A stretch of DNA of 64,000 nucleotides from Icerya purchasi. Its lineage: Eukaryota > Arthropoda > Insecta > Hemiptera > Monophlebidae. The stretch lies in the NCBI GenBank assembly GCA_039619475.1, contig CM077115.1, positions 145,890,274 through 145,954,273 of the forward strand. The letters are read 5' to 3'. Position numbers and translations under genes: made by a program. Positions 34,562 to 46,684 of the stretch are shown one piece after another. The notes under the pieces were generated by a model that saw nothing but the letters and a program-made list of their open reading frames with translations, made no database searches and was not told the DNA's origin. Position 1 is the first letter of the stretch. Each line of letters begins with the position of its first letter.

Positions 34562-35170
34562 TAGGCGCACTAATATCGAACACGGGAGGTGTAACGTGGA
34601 AATTAGGAGCAGATTAGCAAGAGCCCGGAAAGCAATGGTGCGCCTAACGCGTATATGGAAAGACAGACATATCTCCCTGGTTACTAAGAAGAGAATAGTC
34701 AAAGCGCTGGTGTTTTTTATTGTCACATATGCGTGCGAAACATGGACAATGAACCTGGAAGCCAAAAATAAAATACAAGCTTTTGAGATGTTCTGCTGGC
34801 GTCGCATGCTAAGGATTCCATGGACAGAGATGCGCACAAACACGTCTATACTGACCAGTCTGGAAGTCGAGGCACAAGAAAGGCTGTTACCAACAATCCA
34901 TCGCTGCATTTTACAATTGTTATGCGCCGTGGACCAGAGTCACTTGAAAAAATTATTATGCAGGGGAAGGTCTCCGCGGAAGGAGAGGCCGTGGCCGTCC
35001 TCCGAATAGATATATAGATCAACTGCCGGAAATAATAGGAAAACGACCGGAAGATTGCTTTGCGAGCAACGGCAGACGGCGACAAATGACATGATGGCAT
35101 TTGGTCAGTGTAACATGGATGATTCACGACGCTCGGAATCGAGAAACACGACGGAAGAAGAAGAAGAATA
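34562..35170 (+). pseudogene. LINE RT C terminus with (GAA)n tail
   Basis: An open plus frame from 34596 reads EIRSRLARARKAMVRLTRIW, DRHISLVTKKRIVKALVFFI, VTYACETWTM and AFEMFCWRRMLRIPWTEMRT, the end of the RT of an endonuclease-type LINE. After two frameshifts MRRGPESLEKIIMQGKVSAE and RGRGRPPNRYIDQLPEIIGK follow, and the 3' untranslated part ends CACGACGCTCGGAATCGAG, then a GAAGAAGAAGAAGAA tail at 35153-35169. It is 5'-truncated downstream of the catalytic YADD box. Its tail matches that of the SINE at 37884-38262. Confidence 0.88.
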
Positions 35171-36552
35171 ATGTGTTACTTTTTTTTCAAAGTGAATAAA
35201 TTTACAGCAGCCGATTGAAATCGGGAACACAAAATGTAACTTACTCAATGCGTATAAATTCATATTTTTACTTATTTATTTATAAATCCGCAATATTAGG
35301 TTTGCGATGCAATTGAACAGGCAAATCTTTGAATGCTTCCGAGTCTAGATCAACTGCCACAGCAGGGACTATTAATTGTTTGTTGTTTTTTTTTCTCTTT
35401 CTCGATTGCTTGATTAAAAAGCCAGGCGAGTGTAAGTTAAGACAGGCAAAAGTTTTCACCGCGCTGGGAAACGGCGGGAACAACAGAGATAGAAGCGATA
35501 CGTCGAATGTTTCGAAATGTTCTTTTTATCGGAACGGTGGTGGTAATTTTACCGATTCCATTTTCGAATAATTTTAACTGTTGCTCGATAAATGTGTAGA
35601 TTGCCGCGTGCTGTTATAGAGCTTTCCAAGTTTGCATCAAATTCGAGCAAACTTTTTCGAATGGCGCAATCGAGACTGGAAACCGAAGAGTTGTTCGAGC
35701 ATTTGTCGGCACGAACGAGGACAGGATTTTTAAGCAGATTTTTAATCCGGACTGTTGCAGCACGGGCGTGAAAAATACAGCGAACTGAAATCCATCGATT
35801 TGTTCGGGGAAATAATTCAAAGTGAAAATTCTGAATACGGGCTGGTCCTCTTTCTTGCTGCTGCAAGGATTAAAAAAAAAAGTCCAATTTCTACGCCGCC
35901 TGGCTGCTGAAATTCGCTGAAAGCTCCACTGAAACGGCGAACGAATAAAAAGCACAATGCCGCTGAAAAATTGCTGTCTGTATTTCCTAACACATTTCGG
36001 AGTTCCCCCTACGAATCAGCCTCTCACGAATATGCTACTGCAAAGAATTAAGACCGCTTGCCGGCTTCATCGTTCGCAGCAAGGAAAACCAAATTAAACA
36101 GAGGTGAAGTTCAAACATTAGCATTAAAACTGCGCACGATTGTGCGCGCGTACGAGACGTGTCTTTTGGCCAAAGCGCAGAACCGTAATTAAATGACTTT
36201 CGAAAATTATTTTTCAAACAGATCGATCCATCATTTTTGGAAAATAAAAATTAGCCATCCCTGTGATTATATACAACAGTTATTATCGGTCAAAGTTTCG
36301 AGTTAAGTTAAATTATTTAATGATATTATAGGCGAGAAGTCATCCCGGTACTGAAAAGAATACACTTAAAATTCTTTATCAGGTTCACTAGTTTTCCCTT
36401 ACCTTTTCAGCTTTTCACATTCCTAGCCAAGACAGTCTCGATTTATACCGTGTTTCCGTTCTCCGCCTACTGTTCCTTGCAGTATTAGTTGGAGTAGTTC
36501 ATATTCTTCTAAAATTAATCATTTGTTTTTTTTTTTAGCACTTCCTGACGGT
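35171..36552. other. No gene seen
   Basis: Somewhat less AT-rich than its neighbours (35300-36200), with overlapping open frames on both strands (35329-35571, 35549-35866, 35614-35955). None shows a recognisable domain, signal peptide or repeat, and they contradict each other in strand. A small host exon cannot be excluded. Confidence 0.4.
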
Positions 36553-36808
36553 AGTAGCCTAGCAGTTTAAGTGCTTAGCTACTAAACCGGAGGTATCATG
36601 CGTTTCCGGGGTTTGTCTCATTATATCCAAATCGCTCCCAGGTTTAGCCAGCCTGCGATAATTCGGTACCAGAGAAATCTGCGGGAGTACAAGCGGCCGA
36701 GAGAAAGGAACTACCCGCTCACGTGTAGATTCGTTAAAATTTTAAGTACATTACGAAACGCTTAACCTTACAGTCCTGAACGCCTTGTCAATACGGGACT
36801 TACTTTAC
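36553..36808 (+). mobile_element. tRNA-headed SINE, decayed copy
   Basis: Matches 22795-23072: GTAGCCTAGCAGTTTAAGTG then CTTAGCTAC in the head (A box weakened), CAAATCGCTCCCAGG, CGGTACCAGAGAAATCTGCG, GAAAGGAACTACCCGC, and the tail GGGACTTACTTTACTTT. The B box is lost (TTTCCGGGG in place of GGTTCGA), so it can no longer be transcribed well by Pol III. Confidence 0.85.
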
Positions 36809-36814
36809 TTTGCT

Positions 36815-37560
36815 AACATCGTAGCGAGTCTTCATTAGTTACTTTTTCGGTAATCCAACTGATAATAAATCCACCTTTCAAATGTTCGATACAAGTTTTC
36901 AACGGCCTATCCCTGTCACCCGTAGCGTATTTCATCAGGCACAACAATATGTCTTTATGTTTTAGGAATGCGTTCCGCGCTGCTTCTGTTCCGCATTTAA
37001 TTTCCATATCCGAGTTTGCCCTCTCTGTAATTTAGCTTTTCCTAAATATTTGACGATTGAAACTTTTTCTATCTTTTTTCCTTCTATATTGTCATTTGTT
37101 CGTTTTGTTAGTTTCTTCCCGGTTATATTCGTATATTTAGTTTTATTAAAATTTACTTCGATTTCGAAATCATTTGCGTGTGTACATCGTGGATTAATCT
37201 TTGCAGGCCTTCCCGGGAATTACCTACAATATCATTAGGGTCAAAATCGTATGAGTACGCCATTCGCATGAATTCCTTTTCGTCGATTTGACGGCAACTG
37301 GTTCATAAATTTGTTCTGAATAGATGTCAGTACCTCGGTGACAGTATACAGACCTGTCTTACTTCACGTTCGATCGTTTTATGCCCCTTGTGTTTCCTCC
37401 TAATTTCTACTCGAACCACAGCGCTTTCTTCTGCTGTTAATAGTACACAAATTTTTCTTTCCTTTATAATCGTTCGTATCTATCGTTGTTTTTCCCGGGA
37501 CTTCAAATATTCGGTTATGTTCGACCTTATCAAGGGGCTTTTTCGAAGCCTATGAAAAAT
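36815..37560 (-). pseudogene. LINE RT, decayed
   Basis: Minus strand, in shifting frames: a FHRLRKSP / FIDFEKAP block near 37500-37540 (motif A), EREVRQVCI near 37345-37375 (GVRQGC box), DDIVGNSREGLQRLIHDVHT near 37190-37245 (after the YADD box), KIEKVSIVKYLGKAKLQRG near 37030-37075, and MEIKCGTEAARNAFLKHKDI near 36945-37007. The order is that of a LINE RT of the same type as those at 34.5 and 46.7 kb. Many frameshifts and stops; clearly old. Confidence 0.8.
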
Positions 37561-37883
37561 ATCTATGCATATTTTGACTTTGGTCGTAACATTTTCGTGA
37601 TAATAGCAGAGCACGAAAGATTGCTTCACGGGTGCTCACACCATTTCTCTGAAACCGAATTGAGTTTTTTCCTCTCGTATGATTCCCCATTTTTTTTTTA
37701 ATAAATCCTTTTTTAACCAGCGATAGCTTGCGCTGTTAGAAAAAAATCTAACAACTTATCTTTCGAATAACTATAATAGATTGCACGATGAATATAGTTC
37801 ATCTGCACAATAACGGAACAAGCGGAGCTGCTCCGGGAAATCAGTTGCCAGTCATATCTCTGGTCTGTACGTTTATTCGTGAC
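37561..37883. other. No gene seen
   Basis: AT-rich sequence with a T run near 37690-37700; no feature recognised. Confidence 0.45.
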
Positions 37884-38262
37884 TATGTTCGCGATAGCCT
37901 AGTTGCTAGAGCGCTTGACTTTCGTTACGGAGGTCACGGGTTCGATCCCGAGCGACGACAGAACTTATTACAAAGAATTAAATTAAAATACTCGCTAATA
38001 ATCACGTGGAAGGCAAAATGGCAAACTACGACGTATACCATTATATGCGCGCTAGTTCAGTACACACAGCAGACATAAATAGGACTGCACTTGTATATAG
38101 ATAAATCAAACGATTTCCAATCAGTTTCGGGTGTGGTCTTGCGTGTAGACATTTGTGCTGCATATAAACAATTGCCATGAGCGCTGCCTATTCTGTACAA
38201 CTAGAATGTACAAATAGGTAGTCACGACGCTCGCAATCGAGCGATACGACTCAGATAGATAG
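37884..38262 (+). mobile_element. tRNA-headed SINE of a second subfamily, LINE-like tail
   Basis: The head has a good A box (TAGCCTAGTTGCTAGAG, near 37899) and a perfect B box and T stem (CGGGTTCGATCCCG, near 37939-37952). Its body differs from the 22.8-kb SINE after the B box. The 3' end is the module shared with 3541-3630 and 16940-17035. It finishes with CACGACGCTCGCAATCGAG, a close match to the 3' end of the LINE at 35125-35152 (24 of 28 bases), and a short GATAGATAGAT tail. This is the usual design of SINEs that borrow a LINE's machinery. That head and tail belong to one element is inferred from their spacing. Confidence 0.7.
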
Positions 38263-38599
38263 ATGTTGCATCAATCGATAAGAGAGGAAATTATGAATGA
38301 GGAAGTATTTTGATTATTTATTCGCGTATTAGTATAGTACGATCGATGGCTGCCAAATATGATTTAACATTATTTACACATTTAATAATCTCAGTAGATT
38401 TCCGAATCTATGCTGTAATGTTGTGCGTTTGCGCCGTTATATTTTCGTGTGTATTTGAAAAACGATGTGGAGATTACAACAAACTTATTGTACAAAGACA
38501 GTGTAGCAATATGTATAACGTCTGTACATGAGTTTATGTGGGTGACGCTTAAGTTACTTCAGTAATAAACAGCTTGAATTTGTTTATTTTTTTCACGGA

Positions 38600-39370
38600 T
38601 TGTTTTTTTTTTTTCTTGGGTTCGTCTACAAGGACATTGGCCCAAGAACAAAGGAAAACAGACGCAAGAGACTCAGATCTTTACACGATCAGAGATAGCT
38701 GACAAAAAGGAATCAAGAGCCTGGACAACAGAAGGAGAAGGAAGGGAGACAATGAACGAAGCACTGTATGGAGTGGGAATACTAATTCGTAAAAGGGAGG
38801 AGTAAAAAGCAGCTTGATCGGTTACAAGAGATGAACCACTCGAACATTATCGGGATCACACACAAATTGGATATTGGAGAGGTGCAATGGACAAAAAGGA
38901 GACGACACAAGAGAGTAACGGAATAGCGAGGTAGGAAGCAAACTGTGTCGAAAGCGCAGGCGGCAAATCGCAGAAATGTTGGTGCGACGCATGGAAGGAA
39001 AGTCAAGAAACCAGGGGAAACGAGGAAAGGAAGGCTGAATGGACAAGAAAAAGGAATCCGGTTTAGAGACAGAGGAGTCCTAAGAGATAAACCAAAATTT
39101 GGAAAAAGGGAGTTATAGGCAGAAGGGTAATAGTAGATGATGAGAAAACAGAAAGAAACCTATCGGAAGAGGAGGAAGATAACCGAGCGAATGGTTAACT
39201 CATTACCCTCAATTCCGGCATGACCCGGTATCCGAAAGAAGTCCGTTTGGCTGAAGTGTGAAAGGAAAAGATCGTGAATCAAGGAGCGAATAAGAAGAAT
39301 AACGTAATCGGTTGATTGTTGCGCGGAAGACTGTATAACCTAGCCCTGCAGGAAAAAGTCGAGCGCGGTA
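38600..39370 (-). pseudogene. I-type LINE RNase H and 3' end, broken
   Basis: T run at 38605-38616, then the 3' end (GACATTGGCCCAAGAACAAA on plus). Minus strand coding pieces: FFRIPGHAGIEGNELT near 39195-39245 (last RNase H block), ICRLRFRHSLLPTSLFRYSL, or AICRLRFRHSLLP in a neighbouring frame, near 38900-38970, and FVCDPDNVRVVHL near 38830-38870. More than 150 bp near 39000-39150 are almost identical to 55255-55405, so the copies at 38.6 and 54.9 kb are sister insertions. Confidence 0.85.
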
Positions 39371-40461
39371 AATCTTCATAGTGCAAAAACGGAATAGGCA
39401 TTGTGAGTATCAAAACAGTTCTTTTAAAAATTCTATTCTTTTCTCTGCAGATGTGTCATACTATGTAAGCATTCCTTTTCAAATTACCAATTGTGAAAAA
39501 TTCAATAATACGTCCGCTATTTTCTTTCTGCATTCGCATTGTATGTTACCTTTTTTCATTGTCGCATTGTAGCTTACGAGGGGGGGGGGGGGTCAGTTCG
39601 AACTCAAGAGAAAAAATTTCTTCCGTTCAACATTAAACGGATCACTACAAAAATAATGTTCAACGGTAAAGCTTTCGCCGCGACTCGCATGATCGCTCAC
39701 TATAGTCGTTGATGATCAGCTTGTAAAATAACATAGATACATATTCAACGTTGCCCCAGAAGTAATTCTGAATTCGCCTTTTTATTTTACCTGTAATCGG
39801 GACGAAGTGCACCCAAACTACACTATTTCCTTTCATAGGACCCCTCGTATATTACATTTTATCAAAATTATAATTAATAAATATTAATTGTTCGTTATTA
39901 ATTATTAATTTAAAAGATTTACACAGCGGTTAGCCACAATTGGCTATATCAAATTTATTGAAATCTCACGCTTTTCAGTGTCTGATGATGTTTAATTTTT
40001 TACATTTGAATGATTTTATTTTCACGTAAATTGGAACTTCAAAAAGCGACGATACTATAATTTTCATTGGGCGTTAAATGTCTAAAACGGTTCTTCGGTG
40101 GCTTTTATTCGTCCAGATTTCATTTATTCCAGAAGTAATTATTTATTTCTTCAACATTTACATTTACCAAAATAGGATGTGCCCGAAAAGGTAGGCCCTT
40201 TAACTATACGAGCCTCTTTATTACTGGCCGGAAATAGTTTTCCTTAACCCCCGACAGGTGTATTCGTTCCAATTAAAAATAAACCACCTACAAATCCTTG
40301 TGTAGACTTTCGTTTAAATTACACTAAACTCTCGCCGTTAATATATCGGCCCAAAGTTATTACTTTAATATTTTTATGTAACGGTATTTGTTCGGTTGTA
40401 ACCCTAGCGACGACGAAATCGGTTTAATATAAAACATTTATTTAAGAGGGTAGTAAGTAAG
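39371..40461. other. No gene seen
   Basis: AT-rich, with a G run at 39580-39592. Nothing recognised. Confidence 0.5.
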
Positions 40462-40570
40462 TTCCATACCCTTGACAGGGCGTTGGGATTGTGAAGTTAA
40501 GGTTCACAATGTACTAAGCCCAACGGCACTAATGAGAGTAGGGGGGTCAGTTCCTTTGTACCTACAGTTT
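40462..40570 (-). mobile_element. SINE 3' part
   Basis: The reverse complement has AAAGGAACTGACCC, then GGGCTTAGTACATTGTGAAC and CTTAACTTCACAATCCCAAC, followed by GCCCTGTCAAGGGTATGG, nearly identical to the 3' part of the SINE at 22795-23072. The head is missing. Confidence 0.88.
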
Positions 40571-41330
40571 AAGAACATTAACGATTATATTTACAATTAA
40601 CTTCTAGAATATGCTCCGTATAATAATATAACGTATACCGATCGTTAAAACACTTTACGGATATTGCGACAAATCCGCGTGAAAAAATAATCAAACCGCT
40701 ATTGCGAAAAAGAAAATTTACTACGAATAACAATGAAATAGATTAATTAGAAAAACAATTTTCTCCGTTTATTAAGAGCTACATTGAAAAGAAACATTTC
40801 ACGCTATTTAAGCGACGAACAATTTATAGCTTTTCACGTATGTACTTTTTACGTTTCAACTCAATTTGTTCCTCTATATAATGCCTGTCAAAGTTGAGAG
40901 TTGGAATTTCGGGTTGAAAAACCGAAAAAAAAAAAAAAGTAAGCAATTGCGATGTCGCGCTTGTAAAGTAGTTTGATTAATCCGTGAGAACAAATTGATT
41001 ATATCGTAAACATCAGTAGCGGCGGTTGGTGATACTTAGCGAGCTCAGTTTCATTTATTGTGGTAGGTAGAAGTTAGAAATGGTATCTCACAGCATAAAT
41101 ACATTTCAGAGTACTGATGGAGCAACACTTAAAATGGAACGTATTGCAAAGAAAATTAGAGTAATGCTTTGTATACATTAAAGAAAAATGCAACACATAA
41201 AACATTAAAAATAGTTTCTTATTATGTGCTAGTAGATTCGTGTATTTGGTATACATATATACCGAATTCAGGCGTATAGGGAGTTAGTAAAGAAAGTATA
41301 CTCGAAGAAAATAAATAAACCGAAAATGAA
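40571..41330. other. No gene seen
   Basis: AT-rich, with an A run near 40922-40937. Nothing recognised. Confidence 0.5.
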
Positions 41331-42030
41331 ATGCTTGAAATTAATAGCAAATGCTTGAAATTAATAACAAATGCTTGAAATTAATAGCAAATGCTTGAAA
41401 TTAATAGCAAATGCTTGAAATTAATAGCAAATGCTTGAAATTAATAATAAATGCTTGAAATTAATAGCAAATGCTTGAAATTAATAGCAAATGCTTGAAA
41501 TTAATAGCAAATGCTTGAAATTAATAGCAAATGCTTGAAATTAATAGCAAATGCTTGAAATTAATAGCAAATGTTTGAAATTAATAGCAAATGCTTGAAA
41601 TTAATAGCAAATGCTTGAAATTAATAGCAAGTGCTTGAAATTAATAGCAAATTCTTGAAATTAATAGCAAATGCTTGAAATTAATAGCAAATGTTTGAAA
41701 TTAATAGCAAATGCTTGAAATTAATAGCAAATGCTTGAAATTAATAGCAAGTGCTTGAAATTAATAGCAAATGCTTGAAATTAATAGTAAATGCTTGAAA
41801 TTAATAGCAAATGCTTGAAATTAATAGCAAATGCTTGAAATTAATAGCAAATGCTTGAAATTAATAGCAAATGTTTGAAATTAATAGCAAATGCTTGAAA
41901 TTAATAGCAAATGCTTGAAATTAATAGCAAGTGCTTGAAATTAATAGCAAATGCTTGAAATTAATAGTAAATGCTTGAAATTAATAGCAAATGCTTGAAA
42001 TTAATAGCAAATGCTTGAAATTAATAGCAA
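41331..42030. repeat. Minisatellite, 35 copies of a 20-bp unit
   Basis: Exactly 35 head-to-tail copies of ATGCTTGAAATTAATAGCAA, all 20 bp, with single-base variants. The variants ATGTTT (units 13, 19, 28), GTGCTT (16, 22, 31) and AGTAA (23, 32) show that units 19-27 and 28-35 are repeats of each other at a 180-bp period. There are no spacers between units. Confidence 0.98.
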
Positions 42031-42889
42031 ATCCTTAAGGGAGCAACTGAAATAATTAAAAAAGAAGACGTGTAATGAAGGTAGTATGAATATACTTATT
42101 ATTTTCTTTCTTTTTGGCTTAGCAATAAGCCATTTTTCCACTATCGAGTCGATATAGGAATGATGACGACTAATGCACAGTATGTAATGTTCAAAATAAA
42201 ACAATAAATGTTGCAAACAAACATGACTGTAAATGTCATAACCCACAAATGCCTGTGTCTAAAGTTAACTGTTCAGACCGAGCTCAAGATGTGTATTGGA
42301 CGAGCTAGAACTCGAATGAGCAGCGAACAACACTGGGAAAGTGGATCGCACATCTCCTAGAATAAATGTAGCGATTTAAACACCAATGCCGGAATCAGTT
42401 TGTAAAAGAAGACGCGTGGAGTAGCCGAACACGACTGAGCAGCGAAACTTCAGATAGGAAATCACGTATCACCAAGAGAATCTTTCCAAATCACTGTTCT
42501 TTCGTGTTTTTTTTATGACCCGGACTGTTATTTATTTGGCCACTCGTCGTACTTTAGAAATTAAACCGATAATATATTGTTATTAATTATAAAGCGGACG
42601 GCCGTCTCAACGTTTGCAGGGTATGGCCAGAGCAGAGTAAATAATGAACACTTTATTGAGCAAAAAATCTTCATAAAAATAATTCTTCATAAAACCTTTT
42701 CCTATAGTGTTCATATCTGTTTGCAGCTGAACAGCAAGTGATTAATGTCATCAATAATAACGGTAGACTATTAATGTGATTACCGTTTCACCCGGAGGTA
42801 TCCGGGAAATTTAATGCCGCACGAGAATGCCCCTCATGCGCAATTTACAAACTACCGTAACATACCTACAAAAAAATAATACGACTGGG
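42031..42889. other. No gene seen
   Basis: Noncoding. Two loosely similar stretches (GA.TGAGCAGCGAA... near 42315 and 42435) suggest an old local duplication. No domain found. Confidence 0.45.
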
Positions 42890-43330
42890 AATAGACGATG
42901 GAACACCGAAGTACCAAGAAACGGGAAGGACATTAGACTTATACCATAATGTCTACCAGCATATCCTGTCTACCTTTCTAGGAGCTCTTCAATTCTCTAG
43001 GGCACTGACTCCTGTAATGTAAGTTTGAGGAAGAAACCAACGAAAATGCAATTCCATTCGAAGCAGCGCATGCGGTGTCAACATTATCATTTAGCCTAAT
43101 GCCGCTATGACTGGCACAATGCAACAAAACATTAAAAACGCCATTGTTATTAAGAATTTGAAGATATTTACTCTCGTAAACCAGCCGGTGACATTTATAA
43201 CTAAAAGAACTAATTTGTAAATATATGGGATACATAACAACAGGGAAGAAAATTGAATCGGAGGAAAAAAGTAGAAACTGAATACGAGCTGAGAAAAAAA
43301 TTTACGTATCGACCGCTCTGCTTGCAAAGA
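42890..43330 (-). pseudogene. LINE RNase H scrap
   Basis: Minus strand: GVFNVLLHCASHSGIRLNDN, VDTACAASNGIAF (near 43040-43145) resembles the last RNase H block of I-type LINEs (..WV.SHSGI..ND..D..A...), with the tryptophan and the final pattern partly lost. The rest is too decayed to place. Confidence 0.55.
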
Positions 43331-43615
43331 CGGAGGAGCAAACTGGTAAGTTTGTTATAACTCAGATGTTAAATAAAATACCTAAGGAAATAATGATACG
43401 AGTAGAAGAGGCAGAAATAGGGGAAAGAAATGGAAAAATAAAGGATTTCAGGAAGAAGGGAATGTAAGAGAAATAGTTAATATAAAATAAGAGAATGCGC
43501 ATTAAGAAAAGGTAAAGAAAGATATGTAGATTGAAAAATAAAAGAAAAGAAATTATAGTAACCAATAAGTACGAAAATAAATTAAGACGTAGGTGGTAGA
43601 TATTAAAAGAAAAAA

Positions 43616-43647
<32 letters not shown>

Positions 43648-44817
43648 AATTTAAAAGTATAAATATAATTTGTCGACAATAGCTTGACGGAAGAAATCAA
43701 TGTAATTAATATATATGTATATACATATATTTCAAAAAATAAAAATAAAAATCTATTTTTAGTAATCTATTAGAATTTTTTAAATTTTTTCTGACAAATA
43801 TTCGCTAAATGCGATCTAATATGTCATAATTGTTAATTTTTATGAGAAGAAAAATGATCGTTCCTGTAAATTTGATTTTTAAATTCTTTAATACCCTAAA
43901 AACTTATTTTAATATATGAAACTGTTTAGCTAAGCAAAGTATAAGGAAAATAGTAAAAAGAAACAATGCTTTTATTTCACATCCGAGATCATCGGCTAAA
44001 TCATATGGGGAATTTAGGAAATTTAACCTTTTTTTTTTCACTTATTTATTGAAATATGTTTTTGGATAACCGACACAGTTTTAAGATCAAGACATTCTTC
44101 GAATGTTAATAAATTATTCTTTTTTAATTTTAAAATATTTTCTACTATATTCGTAAACTAATCTGTAGAAAACATTTCGATAATGAATTTGTTGTTAATC
44201 GAAAATAAATGTCGAACAACGTGAAAATCACACGATAACCGGATATACGAAACAATAAATTTTACCTATAAAGGTAAACAAAATTCATTATTGTTAATAT
44301 ATCCACGTAGAGTTAATCATGTTGTTACAGTGATATACATATATGGTATAGCGGAGAGTTCCGAATGCATCATGAGCAAAATACTATTCGAAATTTATTA
44401 CAATTGCGCATGGGCGCTTAAACGTTCATTTCTGCTTCTTATAGTTCTTAAAATACTTCAGTTTAGTATCTGGCTACTTTTCGGGTATTTGCGAATAACA
44501 TTAATTTCATTAATTATAAAACTTGAACGTATATATTAAACTTTAGCGGCTATTCGGAAAGTCATCGACTAAGCAACTTTGTAGAAAAATCACCGCTGTA
44601 AAGTAGTGATAACGAGTAAAAAAAAAAAACAGTAAAACGAAAGGCGGTCACAAAATTAGTTTAGAGTAAGCGGTAGTAATTAAAACTAAGTGCACTTAAA
44701 GCGCAATCAATACATACATTAAAATAGTAATAATAAAAAAAAAAAAAAGGTATGTTAAACATATTTACTTTTTTTACGCGCTCCGTCGTAATGAACAAAT
44801 AAGTTCGGAACCATTTG
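43331..44817. other. No gene seen
   Basis: Very AT-rich, with a (TA)n stretch at about 43616-43641 and A runs. Frames at 43362-43700 (-) and 44291-44539 (+) lack domains. Confidence 0.5.
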
Positions 44818-45336
44818 TATAATTTATATTTATTATTATTATTTTAAAATATGTTCCATTTTATATGTATAATTTCTATTAATTATTATTATTTTAAAAT
44901 ATGTTCCATTTTATATGTATAATTTCTATTAATTATTATTATTTTAAAATATGTTCCATTTTATATGTATAATTTCTATTAATTATTATTATTTTAAAGT
45001 AGTATGTTCCATTTTATATGTATAATTTCTATTAATTATTATTATTTTAAAATATGTTCCATTTTATATGTATAATTTCTATTAATTATTATTATTTTAA
45101 AGTAGTATGTTCCATTTTATATGTATAATTTCTATTAATTATTATTATTTTAAAATATGTTCCATTTTATATGTATAATTTCTATTAATTATTATTATTT
45201 TAAAGTAGTATGTTCCCTTTTTATATGTATAATTTATATTTATTACTACTATTTTAAAGCATGTTCCGTTTTATATGTATCATTTATATTTATTATTATT
45301 ATTTTAAAATATACTCCGTTTTATACGTATAATTTC

Positions 45337-45374
<38 letters not shown>

Positions 45375-45375
45375 T
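44818..45375. repeat. Tandem repeat, 50/53-bp units, plus (TTA)n
   Basis: About ten head-to-tail units built on TGTTCCATTTTATATGTATA and TAATTATTATTATTTTAAA. Distances between TGTTCC starts are 50, 50, 53, 50, 53, 50, 53, 51, because some units end in AAAGTAGTA and others in AAAATA. From the second step on, 50 and 53 alternate. The array ends in a (TTA)n run at about 45340-45373. Confidence 0.95.
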
Positions 45376-46684
45376 TAAAGCATTTTTATAATTTTATATT
45401 TGTATTCGACTGAATGATTTATATTAAATGAAAACTCGTCCCAGTGTTGAAAAAAGTAATTTCTCGTCTAAAATTTGACATCAAATTTGTTGAAGCCGTT
45501 CTCGCAAAAGTCCTTCGAGACGCTGATTGGTCAGCTGTGTTTCCGATATTTCGAATTTCTAAATTTCACTGCGGAGTACGAAAAATTGAAATTAGATGAC
45601 AGGCAGCTTTCTTTAGGTTCGGATGTTTCGATTGTGGCTCTGGTTTTCAAAATTCAATTATGGTACACTAAATTTGGACTGCAACTGTAATGTCTGTGCT
45701 ACTCTTTCATCTCTCCTAGTGACTCCAAATGCTCAGCAGCCTTTTCAACGAGTATTATTCCAAAAAACTCGAAATCCATGTTCAATATAATGTCTCAAAT
45801 GAACGAGTTCGCACATATATAAATGAAATTTCAAACTTCTCAAATCTTCAGAAACCTACGTTTAAAATTTGTTTGTAATTTTCCATTTGTCTAACTCTTC
45901 TTCTTCAACGTCAGTTACATTTGCTTTTACACGTAGAAAATTAATTATTAAACATTTTTAAAATCGAAGTTTAGCTTTAAAGCTAAATGCGCGTTTTTTT
46001 TTTCTTTCATTCCAAATTAAGTGCTTGCAAATGTTCTCTATCGTGTCTGAGAGGAAGATTAAATTAAAAAGTTCGGGTTTCATCTTCTAATTCTGGGTGC
46101 TTCTTTCCCTTCTTTGCAAATGTTACGACGACAGCGTAGTTACACAAAACTCCTCAGAATATGGGAAGATTACTTACGACAAATTTTATGATAAAAAAGA
46201 AAAAAACAAACAAAATGCTGTATTAATTCAATTAGCAATACGGTAACGCGCTGTTGTAAACATAAATTAACCCTGGTTGCTAGTCTAATGGAAGCCGGTA
46301 ATATCGATGGGGGTTTCACTAAAAGAGGGTAGCGCTTACTTAAACGTATTATGTGCGTCTGAGTAATATACTACGGTAGTTTAGAGTTTAAAATTATGTT
46401 TTATTATAAATTAAACATCGAGAATATACATCCATTATAAGGATATAAGGAAAACGCGTTAGATGATAAAAATTCTTTTTGGCAATAAGAATTGGTTGTA
46501 AGAAATACGAAGATCACACACTTGAGAAGTCATCAACATTAAGTGCGGATGTAAGTTTATGAACATCCCCCTCTTTAAAAATTCGAAAATTTTGAAAATT
46601 GTTTTTAAAAAAAGTTAAAAAAAAAAAAAAGGACAAAAGAACGAAAAACATGATATTTAAATTACAATTTTTGCATGGAGATTG
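45376..46684. other. No gene seen
   Basis: Noncoding DNA. The plus frame 45475-45690 (71 codons) has mixed composition but no recognisable domain. An A run lies near 46618-46631. Confidence 0.45.

Noticed and set aside
35549..35955. Host gene exons in the less AT-rich segment
   Set aside because: Overlapping frames on opposite strands, no domain, no consistent splice-bounded structure that I could support.
37890..37960. Genuine tRNA gene
   Set aside because: A and B boxes are good, but no closed acceptor stem or clean anticodon stem is visible, and the sequence continues into a SINE body.
41331..42030. CRISPR-like regular repeat array
   Set aside because: Units are contiguous 20-bp copies without unique spacers, in a eukaryotic sequence. 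It is a minisatellite.
45157..45378. 73-codon open frame
   Set aside because: It is a translation of the 50/53-bp tandem array and the (TTA)n tract.
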